Assembly (NCBI RefSeq): GCF_023631325.1
Contig: NZ_JALQDG010000031.1
Span: forward strand, 62,001-126,000
From: Caballeronia sp. INDeC2
GTDB lineage: Bacteria > Pseudomonadota > Gammaproteobacteria > Burkholderiales > Burkholderiaceae
Direction of reading: 5' to 3'
DNA: 64,000 nucleotides
Position 1 is the first letter of the stretch; each line of letters opens with the position of its first letter. Positions 44,288 to 52,302 of the stretch are shown one piece after another. The notes under the pieces were generated by a model, which did not search any database, was not told the DNA's origin, and was given only the letters and a program-made list of their open reading frames with translations. Both the position numbers and the translations under genes were made by a program.

Positions 44288-45020
44288 GCAGGTGATACCC
44301 GTTCTCGATCTGCTCGACGGCCACGCGGTGCGCGCGGTGCGCGGCGAGCGTTCGCGTTACCGGCCGATCCAGTCCTCGTTGTGCGCCACGAGCGATCCCG
44401 TTGCGATCGCCCGTGCGCTCGTCGCCGCGACCGGCGCGCGCACGTTGTACGTCGCCGATCTGGGCGCGATCCTGCAGCGCGGCGCGCACGACCATGCGCT
44501 TGCCGCGATATGCGATGCCCTCGGCGACGGCATGCGCATCTGGCTCGACGCGGGCTTCACCGCGTTCGCGCCGATGCGTGCGCTCGTCGAACGCATCGCG
44601 CGGCTCACGCGGACCGCGTTGCCCGCTGCGATCGTGCCGGTGTTCGGCACCGAAACCTTGCTCGATATCGGCGCGATTGCGGAAGCATCGGCTTGCGGCT
44701 TCGAACCGATTCTTTCGCTCGACTATCACGGCGGGCTCGCGCTCGGTTCGATGCATGCCGAAAGCGCTTGGTGGCCGTCGCGTGTCATCGTGATGACGCT
44801 CGATCATGTCGGCGCTTATGCCGGGCCTGATCTTGATACTTTCGCTTCCGTGCGGACGCTTGCCGGCGCGCGTGAACTGATCGGCGCAGGCGGAATCCGC
44901 AATGACGATGATCTCGCTCGTGCCGATGACAGCGGCGCGTATGCGTGGCTCGTGGCCTCCGCGATTCACGATGGCTCCGTACGTCGGCGCGATGTGCATC
45001 GCGGGGCTTTCGGGCTATGA
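44286..45020 (+). CDS. HisA-like TIM-barrel protein of the H4MPT/methanofuran cluster
   Basis: A 244-residue HisA/HisF-like barrel starting MQVIPVLDLLDGHAVRAVRG, with LYVADLGAILQRG, ILSLDYHGGLALGSM and ELIGAGGIRNDDD. It is not the histidine gene, as no his operon is nearby. Such proteins are conserved in methylotroph C1 clusters with unknown activity. AAGGAAAG precedes the ATG. It is divergent from mfnD with start codons overlapping by two bases. Confidence 0.85.
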   Translation: MQVIPVLDLLDGHAVRAVRGERSRYRPIQSSLCATSDPVAIARALVAATGARTLYVADLGAILQRGAHDHALAAICDALGDGMRIWLDAGFTAFAPMRALVERIARLTRTALPAAIVPVFGTETLLDIGAIAEASACGFEPILSLDYHGGLALGSMHAESAWWPSRVIVMTLDHVGAYAGPDLDTFASVRTLAGARELIGAGGIRNDDDLARADDSGAYAWLVASAIHDGSVRRRDVHRGAFGL

Positions 45021-45273
45021 ACTCAATATCCATGCCAAGGGGTTTGGCCACTGATTGTGCTTGTAATCCTTTGGCAAGCACGTGTTGCATTAAGTGATGC
45101 ACAGGTGACAGTGTGTTGCATTGCGGAGCAGTTTTTTTGGGGTTTGGCTTTTTTCGCCGGATCCCGGTTTCGTGTCCGTTTGTTAGCGCTAACAAACCGA
45201 CACGATAACGGAATCCAGCGAACCCAAAAAGCAAACCCAAAAAACGGCATAAACCTTGCTTAAAAGCACGACC
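45021..45273. other. fhcB upstream region with hairpins and repeat copy 6
   Basis: 253 bp without a gene. GTGCTTG and CAAGCAC (about 45056-45081) can pair; TGCAT-TAAGTG-ATGCA follows directly. GTGTTGCATT occurs twice (near 45083 and 45114). At 45156-45220 lies repeat copy 6, whose core CGTGTCCGTTTGTTAGC is followed with no loop by its reverse complement with one mismatch, giving 17-bp arms. The sigma-54 match at 45244-45261 is listed separately. Confidence 0.65.
45244..45261 (+). promoter_or_regulatory. candidate sigma-54 promoter of the fhc-pqq operon
   Basis: ACGGCATAAACCTTGCTT has GG at 45246-45247 and GC at 45258-45259, ten bases apart, with GGCA and TTGC boxes intact. The expected start site is near 45271, only about three bases before the fhcB ATG. 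This would give a nearly leaderless transcript, which agrees with the absence of a ribosome site there. Confidence 0.5.
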
Positions 45274-46536
45274 ATGCCCGAGTCCCCCACAACATCGAAC
45301 CCACAGGCCACAGCAAGAAAACCTTGGACCTGTCCGTTCTGCCCCATGCTATGCGACGACATCACGCTCGCACCAACCGCTGATCGACGGCTCGCAGCAC
45401 CGTCCACCGCCTGCCCGCGGCTAAAAGCATCCCTTGCAAGCTACGATCCGCAGGACGCAAACCGCAAACCCGCGATCGACGGGCAAGACACCGACCTGGC
45501 GTCGGCGCTCTCTCATGCCGCGGCGATCCTGTCGAACGCACATCGGCCGCTCTTCGGCGCACTCGCGACCGACGTGGCCGGCGCCCGCGCGCTCTATGAA
45601 CTCGCCGCCCAAAGCGGCGCCATCCTCGATCATCTCCACGGCGACACCCTCGCCGACAGCAACCGCGCGCTGCAAGACCGCGGCTCCTTCTTCACGACGC
45701 TAGCCGAAGTGCGCTCGCGCGCGGATCTCGTCGTCGTGTTCGCATGCGAGCCCTCGCGACGCTATCCGCGCTTCTACGAACGCGCTATCGGCGAAGGGCG
45801 CGACGTGAACATCGTATTCGTCGGATGTGATGTCGATGCAGCAGCGGACACACGCGCCGAATCGATTGTGCGCGATGCCGATCCCTTCGATACGCTCGCG
45901 CTCTGGTCCGCGCATGTCGAAGGCGGCCGCCCGGTTTCGATCCCAGAACTCGTTGCACTGACAGAGCGCATCGTAAAAGCGCAATACACCGCGTTCATCT
46001 ACGAGCCATCGGCGCTGCCGGCGAAACACGCGGCGCTCGCGATCGAAGCACTGCAACGCATCGTCAAAGCGATCAACCGCACAGCGCGCGCAGGCACGCT
46101 TGCGCTGACCGGCGACGACGGCGCGACGTCCGTCAATCAGACGATCACGTGGCTCTCGGGCTTTCCGCTGCGCACGCGCGTCGCGTACGGCCTGCCGCTC
46201 GATCACGATGCGCATCGCTATCGCACCGAAACGCTTCTGCGCGGCAATGAAATCGATGCGCTGCTCTGGGTGTCGAGCTTCGCGCCCGAGCCGCTGCCCG
46301 ACTCGCTCGGCGACGACGTGCCCGCAATCATCCTCGGCCATCCATCGACACAAGTGAGCGCGCGCAAAGGCCCGACCGTGTTCATTCCGGTCGCGACGCC
46401 GGGCATCGACAGCGGCGGGCATCTGTTTCGTGTCGATACGTCCGTGGTCGCGCAGCTCGCCGCCGCGCGCGATATCGCCTTGCCGACGGTCGCTTCGATC
46501 GCCTCGCAACTCGCGCGGGCACGGAGGCCGTCATGA
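45274..46536 (+). CDS. fhcB: FhcB, formyltransferase/hydrolase complex subunit B
   Basis: FhcB of 420 residues, related to formylmethanofuran dehydrogenase subunit B. The N-terminus keeps a cysteine pattern, Cys20, Cys23, Cys27 (CPFCPMLCDD) and Cys47 (TACPRL), resembling the iron-sulfur site of the archaeal enzyme. The bacterial complex does not act as a redox enzyme. The protein ends SIASQLARARRP. I chose the ATG at 45274; a TTG at 45256 is in frame but falls inside the promoter match. It is first of a long operon and overlaps fhcA by four bases. Confidence 0.92.
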   Translation: MPESPTTSNPQATARKPWTCPFCPMLCDDITLAPTADRRLAAPSTACPRLKASLASYDPQDANRKPAIDGQDTDLASALSHAAAILSNAHRPLFGALATDVAGARALYELAAQSGAILDHLHGDTLADSNRALQDRGSFFTTLAEVRSRADLVVVFACEPSRRYPRFYERAIGEGRDVNIVFVGCDVDAAADTRAESIVRDADPFDTLALWSAHVEGGRPVSIPELVALTERIVKAQYTAFIYEPSALPAKHAALAIEALQRIVKAINRTARAGTLALTGDDGATSVNQTITWLSGFPLRTRVAYGLPLDHDAHRYRTETLLRGNEIDALLWVSSFAPEPLPDSLGDDVPAIILGHPSTQVSARKGPTVFIPVATPGIDSGGHLFRVDTSVVAQLAAARDIALPTVASIASQLARARRPS

Positions 46537-48227
46537 GCCTCGCGCGTCTCAAAGGCGGCACGCTCTACGATCCCGCGAACGGCGTGAACGGCGTGAAGCG
46601 CGATATCTATATCCGCGATGGCCGCATCGTCGATGACGCGCAAGGCCAAAGCATCGAGCATGATTTCGATGCCACCGGCATGGTGGTGATGGCGGGCGGC
46701 ATCGACCTGCATTCGCACATCGGCGGCGGCAAGACGAATCTGTCGCGCCTCCTGCTGCCCGAAGATCATCGCGACGATCCGCGCGCCGTGCCCGATCGAC
46801 CGGACGAAGGCCGCTATATGCGACTGCCTTCGTGCGGCGTGTGCGCGCCGGGCACGCTCGCCGCAGGTTATCGCTATGCGGAAATGGGCTACACGGCCGC
46901 GTTCGAGCCGGCGATGATCGCATCGAACGCGCGGCACGCGCACCTGGAAATGGGCGACACGCCGATCATCGATCACGGCGCCTACGTGATGATGGGCAAC
47001 GACGAGCTCTTCCTGCAAATGCTCGCCGCGAACGAAGATTTCGAACGCCTGCGCGATTACGTCGGCTGGACGATCAATTCGAGCAAGGCGCTCGGCGTGA
47101 AGGTCGTGAATCCCGGCGGCATTTCGGCATTCAAGTTCAATCAGCGCTCGCTCGATGTCGATGAAAAGCACGTGCACTACGGCATCACGCCGCGAGATGT
47201 CTTGAAGACGCTCACGCGCGCGCTGACCGATCTGCGCGTGCCGCATCCGCTGCACGTGCATGCGAGCAATCTCGGGGTGCCGGGCAACATCGAATCGACG
47301 ATCAAAACGATGGACGCCGCCGATGGTCTGCCGATTCATCTGACGCATATCCAGTTTCATAGCTACGGCGCCGAAGGTCCGCGCAAGTTTTCGTCGGGCG
47401 CGCGTGCGATCGCCGAAGCGGTGAACGCGCGGCCCAACGTGACGATCGATGTCGGCCAGATCATGTTCGGCCAGACCGTCACCGCATCCGGCGACACGAT
47501 GATGCAGTTCAAGAACGCACCGATGGCAAGGCCGCGCAAATGGGTGCTCGGCGATATCGAATGCGATGCGGGCTGCGGCGTCGTGCCGTTCAAGTACCGT
47601 GAACAGAGCTTCGTGAATGCGCTGCAATGGATCATCGGGCTGGAGATTTTCTTGCTCTTGGACGATCCGTGGCGCGTGTCGATGACCACCGATCATCCGA
47701 ACGGCGCGCCGTTCACGAGTTATCCGCATCTGATCCGCTTGCTGATGGACAAGTCCTTCCGCGACGAACAACTCGACAAGCTGCACGCCGATGCGAAGAC
47801 CGCGAGCACGCTCGGCGAGATCACGCGCGAATTCTCGCTCTACGACATCGCGATCATCACGCGCGCCGGACCCGCGAAACTGCTCGGTCTGAAGGATCGC
47901 GGGCATCTCGGCGCGGGCGCGGCGGCGGATATCGCGGTATATCGCGACGATGCGGATCGCGAGCGCATGTTCACATCGCCCGCTTATGTGTTCAAGGATG
48001 GCGAGCTGATCGCGCGCGACGGCACGCTGCTCGCGACGCCGACCGGCGGCATTCACTACGTGAGTCCGGACTACGATCGCGCGATCGAAAAGCGCGTGCG
48101 CGACTATGCGCTGAAGAATCTCGCGACGCGCTTCGAGAACATCGCGATCGGCGACGACGAAATCTGCGCGTGCTGCAACGGCGGGCGGCTCTTGCCCGTC
48201 GCGTGCTTCGCGGCGAGCGGGAGTTGA
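46533..48227 (+). CDS. fhcA: FhcA, formylmethanofuran hydrolase subunit A
   Basis: Amidohydrolase-type subunit of 564 residues with the metal motif GGIDLHSHIGGGKTNLSRLL and the family segments LPSCGVCAPGTLAAGYRYAE, HVHASNLGVPGN and MTTDHPNGAPFTSYPHLI. In methylotrophs FhcA hydrolyses formyl-methanofuran to formate. It overlaps fhcB and is followed after three bases by fhcD, the usual order fhcBADC. Confidence 0.95.
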   Translation: MSLARLKGGTLYDPANGVNGVKRDIYIRDGRIVDDAQGQSIEHDFDATGMVVMAGGIDLHSHIGGGKTNLSRLLLPEDHRDDPRAVPDRPDEGRYMRLPSCGVCAPGTLAAGYRYAEMGYTAAFEPAMIASNARHAHLEMGDTPIIDHGAYVMMGNDELFLQMLAANEDFERLRDYVGWTINSSKALGVKVVNPGGISAFKFNQRSLDVDEKHVHYGITPRDVLKTLTRALTDLRVPHPLHVHASNLGVPGNIESTIKTMDAADGLPIHLTHIQFHSYGAEGPRKFSSGARAIAEAVNARPNVTIDVGQIMFGQTVTASGDTMMQFKNAPMARPRKWVLGDIECDAGCGVVPFKYREQSFVNALQWIIGLEIFLLLDDPWRVSMTTDHPNGAPFTSYPHLIRLLMDKSFRDEQLDKLHADAKTASTLGEITREFSLYDIAIITRAGPAKLLGLKDRGHLGAGAAADIAVYRDDADRERMFTSPAYVFKDGELIARDGTLLATPTGGIHYVSPDYDRAIEKRVRDYALKNLATRFENIAIGDDEICACCNGGRLLPVACFAASGS

Positions 48228-48230
48228 CGC

Positions 48231-49172
48231 ATGCGCATCAACGACACGCAGATCGACGACACCTTCGCCGAAGCCTTCCCGATGAAGGCGACGCGCCTCG
48301 TCATCACCGCGCATACGCCTACGTGGGCGCGGCATGCGGCCAATTCGCTCACGGGGTTCGCGACGTCCGTCATCGATTGCGGTTGCGAGGCGGGCATCGA
48401 ACGCGATCTGACCGGCGATGAAACGCCCGATGGCAGGCCGGGCATCGCGGTGCTGATCTTCGCGATATCGTCGAAGGAATTGGCGAAGCAGATCGCGCGG
48501 CGCGTCGGGCAATGCGTGCTGACGTGTCCGACGACGGCGGTCTATGGCGGCATCGATCCCGCGAAGACGCGCGCGCCGCTTTCCGACAACGCGCCGCTCG
48601 GCGCGGGCCTGCGTTTTTTCGGCGACGGCTGGCAGATATCGAAAGTGCTCGACCGTACGCGTTACTGGCGCGTGCCCGTGATGGACGGCGAGTTCGTCTG
48701 CGAAGAGTTCACCGCGACCGTGAAGGCAGTCGGCGGCGGCAATCTGCTGTTTCTCGCGCGCGATATCGACAGCGCCTTGCACGCCGCCGAATCCGCAGTC
48801 GCCGCGATGCATCGGTTGCCGAACGTCATCACGCCGTTTCCGGGCGGCGTCGTGCGCTCGGGATCGAAGATCGGCTCGAAGTACGCGGGCGCGACGGCAT
48901 CGACGAACGATGCATTCTGTCCGACGCTCGTCGGTTTGTCGAAGAAAAGCGAGCTGACGCCCGATGTCGCGTGCGTGCTCGAAATCGTGATCGACGGCCT
49001 CACCGACGCCGATGTCGGCGCCGCGATGACAGCGGGCATCGCCGCTGCCACGAAAATCGGCCGCGCGGGCGGCGTGCTGCGCATTTCCGCGGGCAATTAC
49101 GGCGGCAAGCTCGGACCCTATCACTTCAAGTTGCATGAGCTGTCGAAGGATATCGACGGGAGCCACGCATGA
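48231..49172 (+). CDS. fhcD: FhcD, formylmethanofuran:H4MPT formyltransferase subunit
   Basis: Formyltransferase (Ftr-like) of 313 residues with MRINDTQIDDTFAEAFPMKA at the start, LTCPTTAVYGG, RYWRVPVMDGEFVCEE and FPGGVVRSGSKIGSKYAGA. It moves the formyl group from formyl-H4MPT to methanofuran within the Fhc complex. The start overlaps nothing but lies three bases after fhcA; the stop overlaps fhcC. Confidence 0.96.
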   Translation: MRINDTQIDDTFAEAFPMKATRLVITAHTPTWARHAANSLTGFATSVIDCGCEAGIERDLTGDETPDGRPGIAVLIFAISSKELAKQIARRVGQCVLTCPTTAVYGGIDPAKTRAPLSDNAPLGAGLRFFGDGWQISKVLDRTRYWRVPVMDGEFVCEEFTATVKAVGGGNLLFLARDIDSALHAAESAVAAMHRLPNVITPFPGGVVRSGSKIGSKYAGATASTNDAFCPTLVGLSKKSELTPDVACVLEIVIDGLTDADVGAAMTAGIAAATKIGRAGGVLRISAGNYGGKLGPYHFKLHELSKDIDGSHA

Positions 49173-49990
49173 ACGCGGTCACGTTGCGCGTAAAAAGTGC
49201 GCCGGGCTTTCTCATCGATGGGTCGAAATTGCTGCCTGCCGTTCTTGCGGCGGTGTCGGCGACGGAATTGCCGCGCATCATGCTGCAAGGCGCGGGCGAA
49301 ACGTGCGCGCTCGGCGATCTCTTCGATATCGCGCTGATCGAGAACGATAAGCCCTCGCTCACGATCGAAGGCGATGCGCGCTGGCTCGATCGCATCGGCG
49401 CGGACATGACCGAAGGCACGCTCACGGTGGATGGCAACGCGGGCGATTACGCGGGCATGAAGATGTCGGGCGGCGAGTTGCACATACAAGGCGATGCGGG
49501 CGCTCTCGCCGCGTGCGAGATGCAGGGCGGCCGTCTTTCGATCCACGGCAACGCGGGCGATTTCGCTGCGAGCGCGCTGCCCGGCGACATGGAAGGCATG
49601 ACGGGCGGCACGCTCGCGATCCACGGCAACGCGGGCGCGCGCCTCGCGGATCGCATGCGGCGCGGCACCGTGCTCGTCGCGGGCGATGCGGGCGATTTCG
49701 CGGCGTCGCGGTTGATTGCGGGTTCGGTCTGCATCGGAGGGAAAGTGGGCGCACACTTGGGGTACGGCATGCGGCGCGGCACGGTATTGCTGACAAACGC
49801 GCCATCTCGCATCCCGCCTACCTTCACCGAGGGCGGGCGCGGCTTCGACGTGTTTTGGCTGCTGTTCACGCGGATGCTCGCGCGTGAGATCGCGCCCTTT
49901 TCGTCTTTCGCAGGCGCCATGTTGCCGCGACGCTACGCCGGCGACCTCGCCGTGGATGGACGGGGGGAATTGCTGATCGCCAATTCATAG
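49169..49990 (+). CDS. fhcC: FhcC, formyltransferase/hydrolase complex subunit C
   Basis: FhcC of 273 residues, similar to the FwdC/GltB alpha-subunit C-terminal fold. It is a beta-helix with repeats of the pattern G-x-x-G-x-x-x-G, visible as GNAGDYAGMKMSGGEL, GDAGALAACEMQGGRL and GNAGARLADRMRRGT at about residues 90-175. It is a structural subunit of Fhc. It overlaps fhcD by four bases, and the cytochrome gene follows after 46 bp. Confidence 0.95.
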   Translation: MNAVTLRVKSAPGFLIDGSKLLPAVLAAVSATELPRIMLQGAGETCALGDLFDIALIENDKPSLTIEGDARWLDRIGADMTEGTLTVDGNAGDYAGMKMSGGELHIQGDAGALAACEMQGGRLSIHGNAGDFAASALPGDMEGMTGGTLAIHGNAGARLADRMRRGTVLVAGDAGDFAASRLIAGSVCIGGKVGAHLGYGMRRGTVLLTNAPSRIPPTFTEGGRGFDVFWLLFTRMLAREIAPFSSFAGAMLPRRYAGDLAVDGRGELLIANS

Positions 49991-50036
49991 CCGGGAGATG
50001 AACAATGAACTGTTGGCCTTTCACAGGAGAGATGCG

Positions 50037-50609
50037 ATGAGCACCGCGCGGACATCCGCGACCTCGCGCGACGGCGGCATCGACGCCGCGAGCGAGCGTT
50101 ATGCACGCCCGATGATCGCGTTGCACTGGCTCATCGCGATCGCGATCATCGCGATGCTGTGCATCGGCTTCTATATGGTCGGCCTGCCGCGCGGGCTGCC
50201 GTTCAAGTCGGACCTCATCAACTTCCACAAATCGCTCGGAATCACCGTTTTCCTGCTGGTGCTGATGCGCATCATGGTACGCCTGGCTTATGGCCGACCG
50301 CCTCTGCCGCCGATGCCGACGTGGCAACGCGCCGCCGCGAGCATTACGCAGGCTCTTTTATACGTAGGCATGGTGGCGATGCCGCTCACCGGTTATCTCG
50401 GCTCGTCGTTCAACAAGTTCGGCACGAAGTTCTGGGGCATTGCGCTGCCGCAATGGGGCTGGGAAGACAAGCATCTTCGTCAGATCTTTTTCGGCATCCA
50501 CGAATACCTTGCGTGGATCATGGCCGCGCTCGTCATCGTGCATTTTCTCGGCGCGATGAAGCATCAACTGATCGACCGCGACGGTCTCTTGCGGAGGATG
50601 TTGCCTTGA
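50037..50609 (+). CDS. Cytochrome b561-family membrane protein
   Basis: A 190-residue di-heme cytochrome b561-type protein with four transmembrane helices (LHWLIAIAIIAMLCIGFYM, INFHKSLGITVFLLVLMRI, ALLYVGMVAMPLTGYLG, HEYLAWIMAALVIVHFLGAM). Histidines in helices 1, 2 and 4 are candidate heme ligands. AGGAGAG precedes the ATG at 50037. It sits between fhcC and pqqB and its stop overlaps the pqqB start, so it probably carries electrons in the quinoprotein pathway; the partner is unknown. Confidence 0.88.
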   Translation: MSTARTSATSRDGGIDAASERYARPMIALHWLIAIAIIAMLCIGFYMVGLPRGLPFKSDLINFHKSLGITVFLLVLMRIMVRLAYGRPPLPPMPTWQRAAASITQALLYVGMVAMPLTGYLGSSFNKFGTKFWGIALPQWGWEDKHLRQIFFGIHEYLAWIMAALVIVHFLGAMKHQLIDRDGLLRRMLP

Positions 50610-51526
50610 AAATACGCGTGCTCGGTTCATCGGCGGGCGGCGGCTTTCCGCAATGGAACTGCAACTGCCGCAATTGCGACGGCGTGCGGCGCGGCGCCAT
50701 TGCGGCGCGTGCGCGCACGCAGTCGTCCATCGCTGTTACCGATAACAGCGAGGACTGGCTGCTCGTCAACGCATCGCCGGACATTTTGGCGCAAATCGCC
50801 GCGAATCCCGAACTGCAGCCCGCGCGCCGCGCGCGCGATACGGGCATCGCGGCCGTCGTCACGATGGATGCGCAGATCGATCACGTCACGGGCCTGCTGA
50901 TGCTGCGCGAACGCGGAACGCCCTTGCCGCTCTACACGACCGACGCCGTATGGAAAGACCTCTCGACGGGCTTTCCGATCACGTCGATTCTCGCGCATTA
51001 CTGCGGCGTCGAGCACAGGCGCATCGCGCTCGATGGCGCATCGTTCTCCGTGCCCGAGCTGCCGCGCGTCGCCATCGACGCATTGCCTTTGTCGAGCAAG
51101 GCGCCGCCTTATTCGCCGCATCGCGATGCGCCTGAAACGGGCGATAACATCGGCCTGATGTTCACGAATACGGCCACAGGCAAGCGCGCGTTCTATGCGC
51201 CCGGTCTCGGCGCACTCGAACCGCACGTGCTCGATGCGATGCGCGAAGCGGACCTGCTGCTCGTCGACGGCACCGTGTGGACCGACGACGAAATGATCCG
51301 TTTGGGCCTCACGAAGAAGACCGGCCGCGACATGGGTCATCTCGCGCAGAGCGGCGCGGGCGGCATGATCGAAGTGCTGGATTCGATCGATCGCGCAAAC
51401 GTCCGCAAGGTGCTGATTCACATCAACAACACGAACCCGATCCTCATCGAGGATGGACCCGAAAGACGCATTCTGTCGGAGCACGGCATCGAAGTCGCGC
51501 ACGACGGCATGAGCTTCGAGCTATGA
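50606..51526 (+). CDS. pqqB: PqqB, PQQ biosynthesis protein
   Basis: PqqB of 306 residues, a metallo-beta-lactamase-fold oxygenase that hydroxylates the tyrosine of the PQQ precursor. Characteristic parts are the start KIRVLGSSAGGGFPQWNCNC with two CxC-type pairs, MDAQIDHVTGLLMLRE, and IHINNTNPILIE. The start is TTG at 50606, with GGAGG upstream and its TGA shared with the cytochrome stop. It overlaps pqqC if pqqC uses its first ATG. Confidence 0.95.
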   Translation: MKIRVLGSSAGGGFPQWNCNCRNCDGVRRGAIAARARTQSSIAVTDNSEDWLLVNASPDILAQIAANPELQPARRARDTGIAAVVTMDAQIDHVTGLLMLRERGTPLPLYTTDAVWKDLSTGFPITSILAHYCGVEHRRIALDGASFSVPELPRVAIDALPLSSKAPPYSPHRDAPETGDNIGLMFTNTATGKRAFYAPGLGALEPHVLDAMREADLLLVDGTVWTDDEMIRLGLTKKTGRDMGHLAQSGAGGMIEVLDSIDRANVRKVLIHINNTNPILIEDGPERRILSEHGIEVAHDGMSFEL

Positions 51527-51555
51527 CATTCGCACTGGAAACTGGAGACCGCCCG

Positions 51556-52302
51556 ATGTTCGATCCGATGCTCAACCCGACCACAGGTCCGATCTTCACG
51601 AAAGTGAAGGACGCTGGGCCCGCGTGGACGCGCGAGGAATTCGAAGCGCAACTGCGCGCGAAGGGCACGGCGTATCACATTCATCATCCGTTCAACGTGA
51701 CGATGAACAGCGGCGGCTCTTCGAAGGAACAGATACGCGGCTGGGTCGCGAACCGCTTCTATTATCAGATCAACATTCCGCTGAAGGATGCGGCCGTGAT
51801 GTCGAATTGTCCCGATCGCGAAACGCGCCGCCGCTGGGTGCTGCGCATTCTCGATCACGACGGCTACGGCGATCAGCCGGGCGGCATCGAGGCATGGGCG
51901 CGTCTCGGCGATGCAGTGGGCCTTTCGCGCGACGATCTGTGGTCGCTGAAGCTCGTGACGCCGGGCGTGCGCTTCGCCGTCGATGCGTACGTGAACTTCG
52001 CGCGCCGCGCGCCGTGGCAGGAATCGGTGTGCTCGTCGCTCACCGAAATGTTCGCGCCGCAGATTCACAAGGATCGTCTCGCGACGTGGCCCGAGCATTA
52101 CACATGGATCGAGCCGGAAGGGCTTTCGTATTTCCGTTCGCGCGTGTCGCTTGCACAGCGCGATGTCGAGCACGGGCTCGAAGTGACGCTCGCGCATTTC
52201 ACGACGCGCGAGGCGCAGCAACGCGCGCTCGATATTCTTCAATTCAAGCTCGATATTCTCTGGACCATGCTCGATTCGATCGAAAAGGCCTTCCCGCAAT
52301 GA
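51556..52302 (+). CDS. pqqC: PqqC, pyrroloquinoline-quinone synthase
   Basis: PqqC of 248 residues from this start. It catalyses the last, eight-electron oxidation and ring closure to PQQ without a metal. Family segments include YHIHHPFNVTMNSGGSSKEQ, WVANRFYYQINIPLKDAAV and WPEHYTWIEPEGLSYFR. GGAGACCGCCCG directly precedes the ATG at 51556; an ATG at 51523 overlaps the pqqB stop and would give 259 residues. Its stop overlaps pqqD. Confidence 0.95.
   Translation: MFDPMLNPTTGPIFTKVKDAGPAWTREEFEAQLRAKGTAYHIHHPFNVTMNSGGSSKEQIRGWVANRFYYQINIPLKDAAVMSNCPDRETRRRWVLRILDHDGYGDQPGGIEAWARLGDAVGLSRDDLWSLKLVTPGVRFAVDAYVNFARRAPWQESVCSSLTEMFAPQIHKDRLATWPEHYTWIEPEGLSYFRSRVSLAQRDVEHGLEVTLAHFTTREAQQRALDILQFKLDILWTMLDSIEKAFPQ

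Noticed and set aside
44286..45020. HisA of histidine synthesis
   Set aside because: No other his genes are adjacent and the neighbours are methanofuran genes; similarity is to the cluster-specific barrel.
45065..45095. TTGGCAAG and TTGCAT boxes upstream of fhcB as a sigma-54 promoter
   Set aside because: GG and GC are 12 bases apart, not 10; the site at 45244 has the correct spacing.
12966..45220. repeats as a CRISPR array
   Set aside because: The units are palindromic, widely scattered between genes and lack regular spacers or cas genes.
46218..49166. 982-codon open frame antisense to fhcB, fhcA and fhcD
   Set aside because: It is a shadow of GC-rich codon use; the plus-strand genes are unmistakable and the predicted protein is Arg/His/Asp-rich with no fold.
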